Translations under genes and position numbers: made by a program
From: Streptomyces sp. JH34
GTDB taxonomy: Bacteria; Actinomycetota; Actinomycetes; Streptomycetales; Streptomycetaceae
Length of the DNA stretch: 64,000 bases
Assembly (NCBI RefSeq): GCF_029428875.1
Contig: NZ_JAJSOO010000001.1
Location: 1,612,001 to 1,676,000 of the forward strand
Reading direction: 5' to 3'
Notes under the pieces: model-generated
Told to the model about the DNA's origin: nothing
Databases searched by the model: none
What the model saw: the letters and a program-made list of their open reading frames with translations, nothing else
In this document: piece after piece, positions 7,998 to 16,660 of the stretch
Layout of the letters: every line of letters begins with the position of its first letter
How positions within the stretch are numbered: position 1 is the first letter of the stretch

Positions 7998-9278
7998 ATG
8001 TCCATATATGCCCCGCTCTCCGCACCCCTGTCCACCGGTACCCCGGACACTCCGGCTCCCTCCCCACGTGGTTCCCGGCTCGATGTCTCCGGCGCGTTGC
8101 TGGCCCTGCTCCGTGACACGACCACCGCTCCACGTCCCGATCCGCAACTGGAGGCGCTGACCCTGGCCGTCTCGGCCGACCTGCCGGTGCTGCTGTGGGG
8201 TGAACCCGGCATCGGCAAGACGGCGGCGCTCACCCAGCTCGCCACCACCCTGGACCTGCCGCTGACCACGGTGATCGCCAGCGTGCACGAACCGTCGGAC
8301 TTCTCCGGTCTTCCCGTCATCGGGGACGACCCGGCGGGCAACGGCATCCCGATGGCTCCGCCGGACTGGGCGGTCAGGCTGGTGCGGGCGGGCCGCGGGC
8401 TGCTGTTCCTCGACGAGCTGTCCACCGCCCCGCCCGCCGTGCAGGCGGCGCTCCTGCGCCTCGTCCTGGAGCGCCGGGTCGGTGCACTGCGTCTGCCGCC
8501 CGGTGTCCGGATCGTGGCCGCCGCCAATCCCCGGTCCTCCGCGGCCGACGGCTGGGAGCTGAGTCCGCCGCTCGCCAACCGGTTCGTCCACCTGCGGTGG
8601 GTGCACGACGCCGACGTGGTCGTACAGGGCCTGGGCGGTGTCTGGCCCCGGGCCGTGCTGCCGACACTCGACGCCGAACAGCTGCCCGACGCCGTGGCGT
8701 TCGCGCGTCGAGCGGTGTGCGGTCTGCTGGGCGCACGGCCCGCGCTGGTTCACCGGCTGCCCTCCGGCGAGGCGCTGCGGGGCGGGGCGTGGCCGTCACC
8801 GCGCAGCTGGGACATGGCACTGTGCCTGACCGCGTTCGCGACCGCGGCCGGCTCGTCCCGCGACGTCCTGTCGATGCTGGTCAGGGGAACGGTGGGCGAC
8901 GGCCCCGGGCTGGAGTTCCTGGCCTACCTGGACAGGATGGACCTGCCGGACCCGGAGGACCTGCTGGCGGACCCCGGGGGTGCGGAACTGCCGGAGCGCG
9001 GTGATCTGCGCCAGGCGGCACTGGACGCGGTGGTCGCCGCGGTCCGTTCGCGCCCCGGGCGGGACCGCTGGGACGCCGCCTGGGCCCTGTTGGCGAGGGC
9101 GGCGGAGACCGGTGCTCCGGATCTGCTGGTGGTCCCGGCGACGACACTCGCCACGCTGCGCCGCGACGACTGGGAGGTGCCGGTGTCGATCGAGGGTCTC
9201 GCCGGAGTGGTGTCCGTCTCGCAGCGTGCGGACCGGGCGAAGGTCCGTGCGCTCCCGGTGACGCGGGGGGACCGATGA
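7998..9278 (+). CDS. MoxR-like AAA+ ATPase
   Basis: 426 residues. Walker A is GEPGIGKT (about residue 70), Walker B is LLFLDEL (about 135), and sensor 1 is IVAAANP; ELSPPLANRF carries the arginine-finger region. HEPSDFSGLPV is the substrate-loop signature seen in MoxR/RavA-type ATPases. The protein should form an ATP-driven ring that remodels or activates a partner. The stop overlaps the start of the following VWA gene by four bases (ATGA), implying coupled translation and a stable partnership. Start ATG 7998 follows AGGTGATG. The N-terminal 35 residues are Pro/Ser/Thr-rich and probably disordered. Confidence 0.9.
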   Translation: MSIYAPLSAPLSTGTPDTPAPSPRGSRLDVSGALLALLRDTTTAPRPDPQLEALTLAVSADLPVLLWGEPGIGKTAALTQLATTLDLPLTTVIASVHEPSDFSGLPVIGDDPAGNGIPMAPPDWAVRLVRAGRGLLFLDELSTAPPAVQAALLRLVLERRVGALRLPPGVRIVAAANPRSSAADGWELSPPLANRFVHLRWVHDADVVVQGLGGVWPRAVLPTLDAEQLPDAVAFARRAVCGLLGARPALVHRLPSGEALRGGAWPSPRSWDMALCLTAFATAAGSSRDVLSMLVRGTVGDGPGLEFLAYLDRMDLPDPEDLLADPGGAELPERGDLRQAALDAVVAAVRSRPGRDRWDAAWALLARAAETGAPDLLVVPATTLATLRRDDWEVPVSIEGLAGVVSVSQRADRAKVRALPVTRGDR

Positions 9279-10567
9279 GCGCGCACCCCCCCGGCCGGCC
9301 GGCCGCGCCACGGTCCGTGCTCCCACGCGGCGTTCGCGCGGACACGCTCGACACCGGGAAGCTCTTCGCCGCCCGTCTCCAGGCGGTACGCGCGCGGCCC
9401 TATCTGGCCACGGCGCTGTTCGCCCTGCACCCGGTGGAGTCCCGTCACGTGCCGACGATGGCCGTCGACCCGTACTGGCGGTGTTACGTGTCTCCGGCCT
9501 TCGTGGACCGCACATCCGTCGAGGAGCTGGCCGGCGTGTGGGTGCACGAGGTGTCGCACCTGCTGCGCGACCACCACGGGCGCGGCGACCGCTACGCGCA
9601 CCGGCACGGCCTGTCCGGACCGGCGGAGCGGCTGCGGATGAACATCGCGGCCGACTGCGAGATCAACGACGACGTCTTCGGCGAGGGCCTGGTGGCGCCC
9701 GAGGGTGCCGTCCGTCCGGCGTCCCTGGGGCTGAGGGACGGGGAGCTGATGGAGGACTACCTCCGCCAGTTCCGCCTGGGGCCGCACACCGCCCACCTGG
9801 CGTGGCTGGAGTGCGGGAGCGGCGCGGACGGTCTCCCGCGGCCATGGGATCTGGGGCCGGAGGGCGCGGACGGGCTCAGTGCGCAGGAACGGGACGCGGT
9901 GCGGTTCCGGGTGGCGCGGGGCATCACCGGGAGTCCGGGGAACGCGCCGGCCGGCTGGCGGCGATGGGCCGATGAGGCCTTCCATCCACCCCAGCCCTGG
10001 CGGCAGCTGCTGGGAGCGGCCGTGCGGGCGGCCGCGTCCGCGCCGGGCTCGGGCGACGACTACGTCTACGGCAGACCGGCACGCCGGTCGGCTGCGGTCC
10101 CCGGCGCGGTCCTGCCGAGCCTGCGGCGCAGGCCGACGCGGGTCGTCGTGGTGATCGACACCTCCGGCTCGGTCAGTGACGCCGAACTGGGCAGCGCGCT
10201 GCTGGAGGTGGCTGCGATCTCGCGGGCCGTGGGCGGCCGCCGTGACCTCGTCGGCGTACTCCCGTGCGACGCGGCGGCGGACCGCGTCCGGCCCCTGTGC
10301 GGCGGTGCGGAGGGCGTCGAACTGCTGGGCGGCGGGGGGACGGACCTGCGTGCGGGGTTCGCGCGTGCACTGGAGTCCCGTCCGCGTCCGGACGTCCTGG
10401 TGATGCTGACGGACGGCCAGACCCCGTGGCCGTCCCGGCGGCCCCCGTGCCGGACGGTGATCGGCCTGTTCGGCCGGCACCACGGACGCTCGTCGTACGA
10501 CGAGTCGAACCCCGAGTACGTACCCGACGGACCGCCCGCGTGGGCGCGGACGGTGACCATCGGGTAG
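9275..10567 (+). CDS. HExxH putative metallopeptidase with C-terminal VWA-like domain
   Basis: 430 residues. The N-terminal half matches the DUF2201 putative metallopeptidase type: VWVHEVSHLLRDHHGR has HExxH, and INDDVFGEG follows a conserved ADCEIND segment that could give a further metal ligand. The C-terminal third is a VWA-like domain with an intact MIDAS: VVVIDTSGSVSD (DxSxS), GGGGTDLRAG (Thr), and MLTDGQTPWP (Asp). VWA proteins paired with MoxR ATPases serve as substrate adaptors or metal chaperones, as in CoxE or magnesium chelatase systems. The 4-base overlap with the ATPase supports a complex. Whether it cleaves protein is unproven. Confidence 0.85.
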   Translation: MSAHPPGRPAAPRSVLPRGVRADTLDTGKLFAARLQAVRARPYLATALFALHPVESRHVPTMAVDPYWRCYVSPAFVDRTSVEELAGVWVHEVSHLLRDHHGRGDRYAHRHGLSGPAERLRMNIAADCEINDDVFGEGLVAPEGAVRPASLGLRDGELMEDYLRQFRLGPHTAHLAWLECGSGADGLPRPWDLGPEGADGLSAQERDAVRFRVARGITGSPGNAPAGWRRWADEAFHPPQPWRQLLGAAVRAAASAPGSGDDYVYGRPARRSAAVPGAVLPSLRRRPTRVVVVIDTSGSVSDAELGSALLEVAAISRAVGGRRDLVGVLPCDAAADRVRPLCGGAEGVELLGGGGTDLRAGFARALESRPRPDVLVMLTDGQTPWPSRRPPCRTVIGLFGRHHGRSSYDESNPEYVPDGPPAWARTVTIG

Positions 10568-10663
10568 GAGGGGGCTCGCCGCCGGTGCGGGGGCCCGTAG
10601 CATCCGATCGATAACGGCCACTGTCGGTCACTGCCGGTCGCTTCCCGACACTTCGGTCGAGGA

Positions 10664-10690
10664 GGCGGCCGGCGGGCCGGTGAGGCCGCC
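10664..10690. terminator. Weak hairpin between convergent genes
   Basis: GGCGGCC/GGCCGCC forms a 7-bp stem with a 13-base loop in the 239-base gap between the convergent VWA and TOPRIM genes. It could end both transcripts. Nothing else is seen in this gap. Confidence 0.3.
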
Positions 10691-10806
10691 GTGGTCGAGG
10701 ACCGTGCGCGTCCACCCCCGAGCGGTGCGGTCCCCACGGGGCGCGGGAGCGGCGGGACTGCCCGTGCGAGCCACGCGCCGGCAGGATACGGAGGACCGCA
10801 GGGCTG

Positions 10807-11424
10807 TCAGAGGCCGGCGAGCAGTCCGTGGAGCGGGGCGGGAACGCGGGCCGGATCGAGGGCCTCCACGAGGACGCGGCCGTAGTGGATCTTGCGGCCC
10901 TTCTTCGTGCCGAGGAAGCGCCGCAGCTGTTGCTGCGCGCTGCGGTCACGCTGCGCGGGCTGGTTCACGAAGGTCCGCAGGGCACGCATGTCACCCTCCA
11001 CCCGGACGAGCTCCTCCACCCGCGTCACTCCCAGCGCGCGGATCAGTTCGTCCTCCAGATCCGCCGCACAGACGAAGAACGTCTGCTGTGCCGCGCCGGC
11101 GCGCTCCAGGCCGCGGGTGTAGTAGCCACGCTCCGCCTCGTCGCACAGGCCCGTGAGGCGGAGGCCCAGACCGGTCGGACCCAGGAGTCGGGCGAAGCGC
11201 CCGACGCTCATCGCGCCGCCCATCGACAGGACGCAGACTCCCTCGGCCGCCAGGTCCCGGCCGCGGCCGGCGGCCAGCGCGTCCACCGCCGCGACGTCGC
11301 TCGGCCCTTCGAGCAGGACGACGGCCCGGACGGGCAGGCTCAGGGCCAGCTCCCGCGCCGGTTCACCGGGGCCACCGGCCGCCCATGCGGTGACCGCTTC
11401 CCGGAAGGACCCCATGTCTGGCAT
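10807..11424 (-). CDS. Stand-alone TOPRIM-domain protein (OLD-like)
   Basis: 205 residues from ATG 11424, preceded by GGGGGAG. VVLLEGPSDVAAVDAL is the first TOPRIM motif with its catalytic Glu, and GLCDEAER gives the second acidic motif (DxE). VCVLSMGGAMSVGRF lies between them as in OLD-family nuclease TOPRIM domains. The usual ABC ATPase half of OLD nucleases is absent, so this is a free TOPRIM domain. The C-terminus (LRRFLGTKKGRKIHYGRVLVEALD) is basic and resembles a nucleic-acid-binding tail. Function is likely nucleotidyl transfer or hydrolysis on nucleic acid. It is transcribed opposite to both neighbours. Confidence 0.75.
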   Translation of the reverse strand: MPDMGSFREAVTAWAAGGPGEPARELALSLPVRAVVLLEGPSDVAAVDALAAGRGRDLAAEGVCVLSMGGAMSVGRFARLLGPTGLGLRLTGLCDEAERGYYTRGLERAGAAQQTFFVCAADLEDELIRALGVTRVEELVRVEGDMRALRTFVNQPAQRDRSAQQQLRRFLGTKKGRKIHYGRVLVEALDPARVPAPLHGLLAGL

Positions 11425-11631
11425 GAGGCGAGTCTCCCCCTCCCCGCACCGCCGCGGTACCGGTTTTCCCCGCAGGCCCTGCGCGTACCGCGGTCGGACA
11501 CGCCCCCGCCACGGCCCCGGACACGGCCCCCCTTCGGTCCGTTGCGCCGGCCGGACCGGCGATGTACGTTCGCTCGCGCCGAGGACGTCGGTGCGCCCGA
11601 CGCCGTCGGGTGGACTCCGGGAAGGAAACTC

Positions 11632-12378
11632 TTGCCCCTCAGGAACCTGCGGATCCCCACCGAGGACGGCGTGGCCGACGGCTTCGCCGCCTTCCCCGAC
11701 GACGGAGAGCGGCACCCGGGGGTGCTGATGTACCCGGACGGCTTCGGTATCCGTCCCGTACTGCGGGAGATGGCCCTCGAACTGGCGGGGCACGGGTACC
11801 ACGTGCTCGTCCCCAACTTCCTGCACCGGAACGGCCCGGCGCCCGTGGTCGCCCTACCCGAGCACATCGGGGAGGACGCCAGGCGTGAGATCTTCGCCGA
11901 GCTGATGCCCCTGATAGAGGCACACACCACCGACCGCGTCCTGAACGACGCCGACGCCTGCCTCCGCTTCCTCGCCGCGCAGCCCGAGGTCGCTCCCGGC
12001 CCGGTCGCGGTGACCGGCTACTGCGTCGGCGGGCTGCTGGCGATGCGCACCGCCTCGGCGCACCCCGGCCGGGTGGCCGCCGTCGCCGGGTTCCACAGTC
12101 CCGTGGTCGGTGACGGACCGGACGGCCTGCACGGCCTCCTCTCGCCCATCACCGCGCAGGTCCACCTCGGCCATGCCGAGAGCGATCTGACGCCGGAGGC
12201 CCTCGGCGAGCTGAACAAGGCGCTGGACGCCGCGGAGCTCGACCACACGTCGGAGATCTATGCCGGCACGGTCCACGGCTTCACCATGTCCGACACCGAC
12301 GCCTTCAGCGCCTCCGCGCTTCAGCGGCACTGGGACCGTCTGCTCCCCCTCCTCGGCCGCACCCTGCGCCAGGGCTGA
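11632..12378 (+). CDS. Dienelactone hydrolase family protein
   Basis: 248 residues from TTG 11632, chosen because GGAAGG lies seven bases upstream; no ATG or GTG fits. The alpha/beta-hydrolase carries the Cys-type nucleophile elbow GYCVGG (not GxSxG), characteristic of dienelactone hydrolases. HAESD and VHGFTM supply the Asp and His of the triad. GVLMYPDGFGIRP is the oxyanion-loop region. The preferred ester is unknown; only a minority of the family acts in chlorocatechol breakdown. The gene is monocistronic, convergent with the VOC gene, with 12 bases between the stops and no terminator visible. Confidence 0.88.
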   Translation: MPLRNLRIPTEDGVADGFAAFPDDGERHPGVLMYPDGFGIRPVLREMALELAGHGYHVLVPNFLHRNGPAPVVALPEHIGEDARREIFAELMPLIEAHTTDRVLNDADACLRFLAAQPEVAPGPVAVTGYCVGGLLAMRTASAHPGRVAAVAGFHSPVVGDGPDGLHGLLSPITAQVHLGHAESDLTPEALGELNKALDAAELDHTSEIYAGTVHGFTMSDTDAFSASALQRHWDRLLPLLGRTLRQG

Positions 12379-12390
12379 CGCCCCGGCCGG

Positions 12391-12774
12391 TCACCCCTCG
12401 CTGGGCACGTGGCTCAGGTCCACCACGCAGAAGATGTTCCCGTCGGGGTCGGCGAGGACGACGAAGTCGGGATCCGGCGGATAGAGGTCCCAGTCGACGG
12501 TCCGGGCGCCGAGTCCGAGCAACCGCGTGATCTCAGATCGCTGTTCGTCCCGTGTCTGCGCGAAGAGGTCCAGGTGGACACGGGGGCGGGGCTCGGCCGC
12601 CGACGTGCTGTGGATCAGGCCGAGGGCGCGGCCGGAACCATCGGCGTGTTCCAGCGTCCGCCAGGTCTCGCTCTCCCGCTCCTCGGTGGCGACCAGATTC
12701 AGGGCGGCGGTCCAGAAGGCCACCGCACGGGGGACGTCCGTGGCCCCGATGACGGGGATTCCGAGTCTCAGCAT
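12391..12774 (-). CDS. VOC-superfamily (glyoxalase/dioxygenase fold) protein
   Basis: 127 residues, a single VOC domain of two beta-alpha-beta-beta-beta modules: LGIPVIGATDVPRAVAFWTAAL opens module one, and VDWDLYPPDPDFVVLADPDGNIFCVVDL closes module two with the usual ADPDGNxF ending. Metal ligands are not complete by eye, as is common in actinobacterial VOC proteins involved in drug binding or lyase reactions. Start ATG 12774 has only a weak upstream site (TAGG), so it may rely on readthrough from the photolyase-SPL unit 90 bases upstream. Confidence 0.8.
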   Translation of the reverse strand: MLRLGIPVIGATDVPRAVAFWTAALNLVATEERESETWRTLEHADGSGRALGLIHSTSAAEPRPRVHLDLFAQTRDEQRSEITRLLGLGARTVDWDLYPPDPDFVVLADPDGNIFCVVDLSHVPSEG

Positions 12775-12864
12775 GGGGCGAGCCTAGACAGCAGACACAC
12801 GTTCGGACCGGCGCGTGAAGGGCCCTCGCGCCGCCACCGCCGCGTGCCGTCCGCGCGGCGAGCG

Positions 12865-14040
12865 TCAGAAGGCGTATCTGACGCGCAGCCACGGCGCGTG
12901 CGCTGCAAGCAGCTCCCGCATGCGCGTCAGGGAACGCTGCTTGATCTCGCGGGCGTAGCGGACGTTGAGGGCCCCGTTCTCCGAGCGCTTGGTCTCCTGG
13001 GCGGCCGGCTGCCACAGCACCTCCTCGGCCCGGGGGTGCCAGCCGAGGTTGACCTCGTGGAGCGCCTGGTTGTGGGTCAGCATGATGATCTCGGCGGCCG
13101 CCTGCTCCTTCACCCGGGCGGGCAGCACGTCGTCGAGGTGGGTGAACAGGTCGGCCCAGTCCCGCTGCCAGCCCGGGCGCAGTACGACCGGCGAGAGGTT
13201 GAAGTGGACCTCGTAGCCGGCGTCGAGGAAGTCGGCCGCCGCCGCGATGCGCTCCGGGACCGGGCTGGTGCGGATGTCCAGCAGCCGGGCGTCGTCGGGC
13301 GGCATGAGGGAGAAGCGCACCCGGGTGCGCCCCTGCGGGTCGAGTGCGAGCAGGTCGGGGTTGACGAACTTGGTCGCGAAGGACGCCTTCGCTGTGGGCA
13401 GTCCGCGGAACGCGGCGACGAGATCCGCGGTGTTGTCGCAGACGAGGGCGTCGACGGAGCAGTCGCCGTTCTCGCCGATGTCGTAGACCCATGACCGGGG
13501 GTCGCACTGGTTGGGCTCCGGTTTGGGGCCCTGCGCCCGTACGTGGCGGCGGACGTGGGCCACGATCGCCTCGATGTTGGTGAACAGCGTGATGGGGTTC
13601 GCGTAGCCCTTGCGGCGCGGGACGTAGCAGTAGGCGCAGGCCATCGCGCACCCGTTGGAGGGGCCGGGGGCGATGAAGTCGGCCGATCTGCCGTTGGGGC
13701 GTGTCCGGAGTGTGTGCTTGACGCCGAGGACCAGCGTCCCGTTCTTGATCCGGACCCAGCGGGCGATGTTGCCGTCGTTGCCGTGGAGGGAGGGGATGCC
13801 CCAGTGGTTGGCGATCTCGGTCACGCGCACTTCGGGCAGACGGTCCATGATCTGTCTGCCGCGCGGTGAGTCGAGGGCGGCGGGCTCCGCGTAGACCTCG
13901 CGCACGTCGAGCAGCCGACGGGCCTGCGGACTGTCCCGGAAGGTCCCGTGCGGGGCCTCGGCCGGCGTCGTGTCCGACCACCCGAAGAGTGCTTGCTGCC
14001 CGGGTTCCCCCGAGGGGGGTTCTGCCGCCGGCTGATCCAT
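12865..14040 (-). CDS. Spore photoproduct lyase family radical SAM protein
   Basis: 391 residues, beginning at ATG 14040 after AAAGGACGG. The radical SAM cluster motif is CAMACAYC (CxxxCxxC), binding the 4Fe-4S cluster that cleaves S-adenosylmethionine; the following YVPRRKGYANP and later RVRFSLMP, HFNLSPVVL match spore photoproduct lyase relatives. Such enzymes repair the UV thymine dimer called spore photoproduct by hydrogen abstraction. Actinobacterial members lack direct proof of that substrate. It follows the iron-sulfur photolyase by 61 bases in the same direction, so both are likely co-transcribed for UV repair, possibly in spores. Confidence 0.85.
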   Translation of the reverse strand: MDQPAAEPPSGEPGQQALFGWSDTTPAEAPHGTFRDSPQARRLLDVREVYAEPAALDSPRGRQIMDRLPEVRVTEIANHWGIPSLHGNDGNIARWVRIKNGTLVLGVKHTLRTRPNGRSADFIAPGPSNGCAMACAYCYVPRRKGYANPITLFTNIEAIVAHVRRHVRAQGPKPEPNQCDPRSWVYDIGENGDCSVDALVCDNTADLVAAFRGLPTAKASFATKFVNPDLLALDPQGRTRVRFSLMPPDDARLLDIRTSPVPERIAAAADFLDAGYEVHFNLSPVVLRPGWQRDWADLFTHLDDVLPARVKEQAAAEIIMLTHNQALHEVNLGWHPRAEEVLWQPAAQETKRSENGALNVRYAREIKQRSLTRMRELLAAHAPWLRVRYAF

Positions 14041-14101
14041 GTGCCCGTCCTTTCCGCGCGCCGCGACCTGGGCAGCGCACGACGCCTCCTGCCCAAGGAT
14101 C

Positions 14102-15613
14102 TCAGTCCCGGCGGCGGCGCTCCTGCTCCAGCAGTTCGTCGAGGTCGGTGAGCCTGTCCAGGCCGCGCACGGCCCGGGTCATCCGCGCGTTGTGCTCGAA
14201 GCGGTCACGATGCCGGTGCAGGAGGTTCCAGTACCCGGCGGTGAAGGGGCACGCGTCCTCGCCGACCCGTACGGACGGCTTGTAGCGGCAGGAGCCGCAG
14301 AGGTCGCTCATGCGGTCGATGTAGGCGCCGCCGGAGGTGTAGGGCTTGGTCGTCATGCGGCCCCCGTCGGCGTACTGCGACATGCCCACCACGTTGGGGA
14401 CCATCACCCAGTCGTAGCCGTCGACGAAGCTGCGGTGGAACCAGTCGGTGACGGCACGGGGATCCCATCCGCGCTGCAGGGCGAAGCTGCCCAGGACCAT
14501 CAGGCGTGGGATGTGGTGGGTCCAGCCGGTCGTTCTGACCTGGTCGAGGACGTGGGAGAGGCAGTTCGCACCGGTCGCGTCCGAGGACAGCTCCGTGAAC
14601 CAGTCGGGCAGCGGAGCGTGGTGGCGCAGGGCGTTGCCCTCCCGGTAGCGCGTTCCGAAGTACCAGTACACGTGCCAGACGAACTCGCGCCATCCGGCGA
14701 TCTGGCGCACGAACCCCTCGGCACTGTTGAGCGGCACGTCGCCCGACCGCCACCGTGCCTCGGCCCGCTCGACGCATTCCGTGGGATCCAGCAGGCCGAG
14801 GTTGAGCGACGAGGACAGCAGGCTGTGGCTCATCGTCGTGTCCCCGGCGAGCATCGCGTCCTCGTACGCGCCGAACGTGGCGAGCCTGTGCTCCACGAAG
14901 CGGCGCAGCGCGGCGAGTGCCTCCCGGCGGGTGGCGGGGAACCTGCGCGGCGCGTCCTCGCCGACGAACTCGACGTCCCCGTCGCGCGACCACCGGTCGA
15001 GGTCGGAGCGCACCTCGTCGTCGATCTCGCTCTCCCGGGGGCGGTACGGTGCCGGAACGCCCAGGTCGGTGGATCCGCGTGGCGGGGGCTGCCGGTTGTC
15101 GTGGTCGAGGTTCCACCGGCCCCCGACCGGCTGGTCGCCCTCCATCAGCAGGTCGTGGGTCCCGCGGACCCATCGGTAGAAGTCCTCCTGCCGGAGGTGC
15201 TTCGTGCCGCGGTCGTCCGCCCATGTGCGGAACTCGTCGTGCGTCACCAGGAACCCGCGCGCCGGCAGGACGCGCACCGAGGGCAGGGAGCGTACGAAGG
15301 CGTGGGCCGCGTGGGAGGTGGGGTGGTGCACGGTCACCTTTCCGTCCCCCACCGTCTCGCGCAGACCCTGGCGGTAGGTGTCGGCCTTGACGTACCGCAC
15401 ACGGTCACCCAGCTCGGCGGCTCTGTGGCGCATCGCGGAGAGGACCAGATGGGCCTTGGCGCGGTGGAACCGCCGTCGCCGGAAGACACTGCGGGCCTCG
15501 ATCATCAGCAGCGGGGCGTCCCGGTGGGGGCCTCCCCGCGCGGGGTCGACGAAATGGGGGCCCAGCTGATCGCCGAACAGCCAATGTGGGGTGCCGGACT
15601 CTTCCTCAGTCAT
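14102..15613 (-). CDS. Iron-sulfur bacterial cryptochrome/photolyase, (6-4) photolyase type
   Basis: 503 residues from ATG 15613 (GGAG eight bases upstream). The protein matches the FeS-BCP (PhrB/CryB) class: an N-terminal Rossmann domain (LFGDQLGPHF) and a C-terminal helical FAD domain (GWREFVWHVYWY, THHIPRLMVLGSFAL, VPNVVGMSQYADGG). The four cluster cysteines are visible: NCLSHV, then LCGSC, then 12 residues, then ACPF. The C-x2-C-x12-C spacing is the same as in Agrobacterium PhrB, as I recall it. Known members repair (6-4) photoproducts with light. It leads the SPL-family gene. Confidence 0.9.
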   Translation of the reverse strand: MTEEESGTPHWLFGDQLGPHFVDPARGGPHRDAPLLMIEARSVFRRRRFHRAKAHLVLSAMRHRAAELGDRVRYVKADTYRQGLRETVGDGKVTVHHPTSHAAHAFVRSLPSVRVLPARGFLVTHDEFRTWADDRGTKHLRQEDFYRWVRGTHDLLMEGDQPVGGRWNLDHDNRQPPPRGSTDLGVPAPYRPRESEIDDEVRSDLDRWSRDGDVEFVGEDAPRRFPATRREALAALRRFVEHRLATFGAYEDAMLAGDTTMSHSLLSSSLNLGLLDPTECVERAEARWRSGDVPLNSAEGFVRQIAGWREFVWHVYWYFGTRYREGNALRHHAPLPDWFTELSSDATGANCLSHVLDQVRTTGWTHHIPRLMVLGSFALQRGWDPRAVTDWFHRSFVDGYDWVMVPNVVGMSQYADGGRMTTKPYTSGGAYIDRMSDLCGSCRYKPSVRVGEDACPFTAGYWNLLHRHRDRFEHNARMTRAVRGLDRLTDLDELLEQERRRRD

Positions 15614-15875
15614 GCCGAGCGCTCCGATGACGGTCTGTTGCCTGGCCGGCGCGCACCGCGCGACGCTTCCCTTCACGATCAAAGCGCACGACGGCGCGGC
15701 CCGTACCCAGCACACGCCGGGGGCGTCACCCCAGGGGCTTCCGGCCGGCGCCCCGGTGGACGCGGTCGCGTGATGTACCGGTCCGGTTCCGCGACAGCGA
15801 CCGCCACGGGCGCGACGATGAGTTCTTCCCGTCCGGGGAGTCTCAACGGCGTTACCGACGACACAGGAGAAACGC

Positions 15876-16523
15876 ATGACCCAGTTGCTGAGAGTCCAGA
15901 ACTTCTGCATCTCGAGTGACGGCATCGCCGCCGGTGAGGACCAGAGCCTCGAGCACCCCTTCGGCGGCCATGTCGATCCCCAGCGGCTGGTCGCGTGGGC
16001 CGGCGCCACGGCGAGCTGGCCCGGGCGCACCGATCCCGGCGGAAGCCGCGGCCTCGACGACTACTTCACCCGGGACTTCGCGCGCAACATCGGTGCCGAG
16101 ATCATGGGCCGCAACAAGTTCGGCCCCCAGCGTGGCCCCTGGACCGACCACGAGTGGCAGGGCTGGTGGGGCGACGAGCCTCCGTTCCGCACTCCGGTCT
16201 TCGTGATGACCCATCACGTGCGCCCGTCGTTCACGCTCTCCGACACCACGTTCCACTTCGTCGACGACGACCCGGCCGCGGTCCTCGCGCAGGCACGGGA
16301 GGCCGCGCGGGGCAAGGACGTGCGGCTCGGCGGCGGGGTGACGACGATCCGGCAGTTCCTCGACGCCGGTCTCGTCGACACCCTCCACGTGGCGGTGTCG
16401 CCGATCACGCTCGGCTCCGGTCTCCGTCTCTGGGACGCGCCCGACGAGCTGCTCGACAGGTTCCACCTGGAGGTCGTGCCCAGCCCGAGCGGCGTGACGC
16501 ACCACTTGTTCTGGCGGAGGTGA
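15876..16523 (+). CDS. RibD C-terminal/dihydrofolate reductase-like protein
   Basis: 215 residues after AGGAGAAACGC. The opening LRVQNFCISSDGIAAG and the end VRLGGGVTTIRQFLDAGLVDTLHVAVSPITLGSGLRLWD are the NADPH-binding signature of the RibD C-terminal/DHFR-like reductase family. FVMTHHVRPSF sits in the middle as usual. The family reduces pterin-, flavin- or other ring substrates, but members of this small cytosolic type rarely have known substrates. It diverges from the photolyase across a 262-base gap in which no clear promoter was picked out, and converges on the T7SS-associated genes. Confidence 0.85.
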   Translation: MTQLLRVQNFCISSDGIAAGEDQSLEHPFGGHVDPQRLVAWAGATASWPGRTDPGGSRGLDDYFTRDFARNIGAEIMGRNKFGPQRGPWTDHEWQGWWGDEPPFRTPVFVMTHHVRPSFTLSDTTFHFVDDDPAAVLAQAREAARGKDVRLGGGVTTIRQFLDAGLVDTLHVAVSPITLGSGLRLWDAPDELLDRFHLEVVPSPSGVTHHLFWRR

Positions 16524-16660
16524 CGGCGGGATCCCCGGAGCCCACCGCGACGGTACGGCGCCCGCCGCGGGAGGTCTCCGGCGGGAGCCGCGATCGCCGG
16601 ATCAGGCACTGGTGAACGGCAGCACGAGCCGGGAGGGTGTGCGGTGTCAGATGGCAGGTG

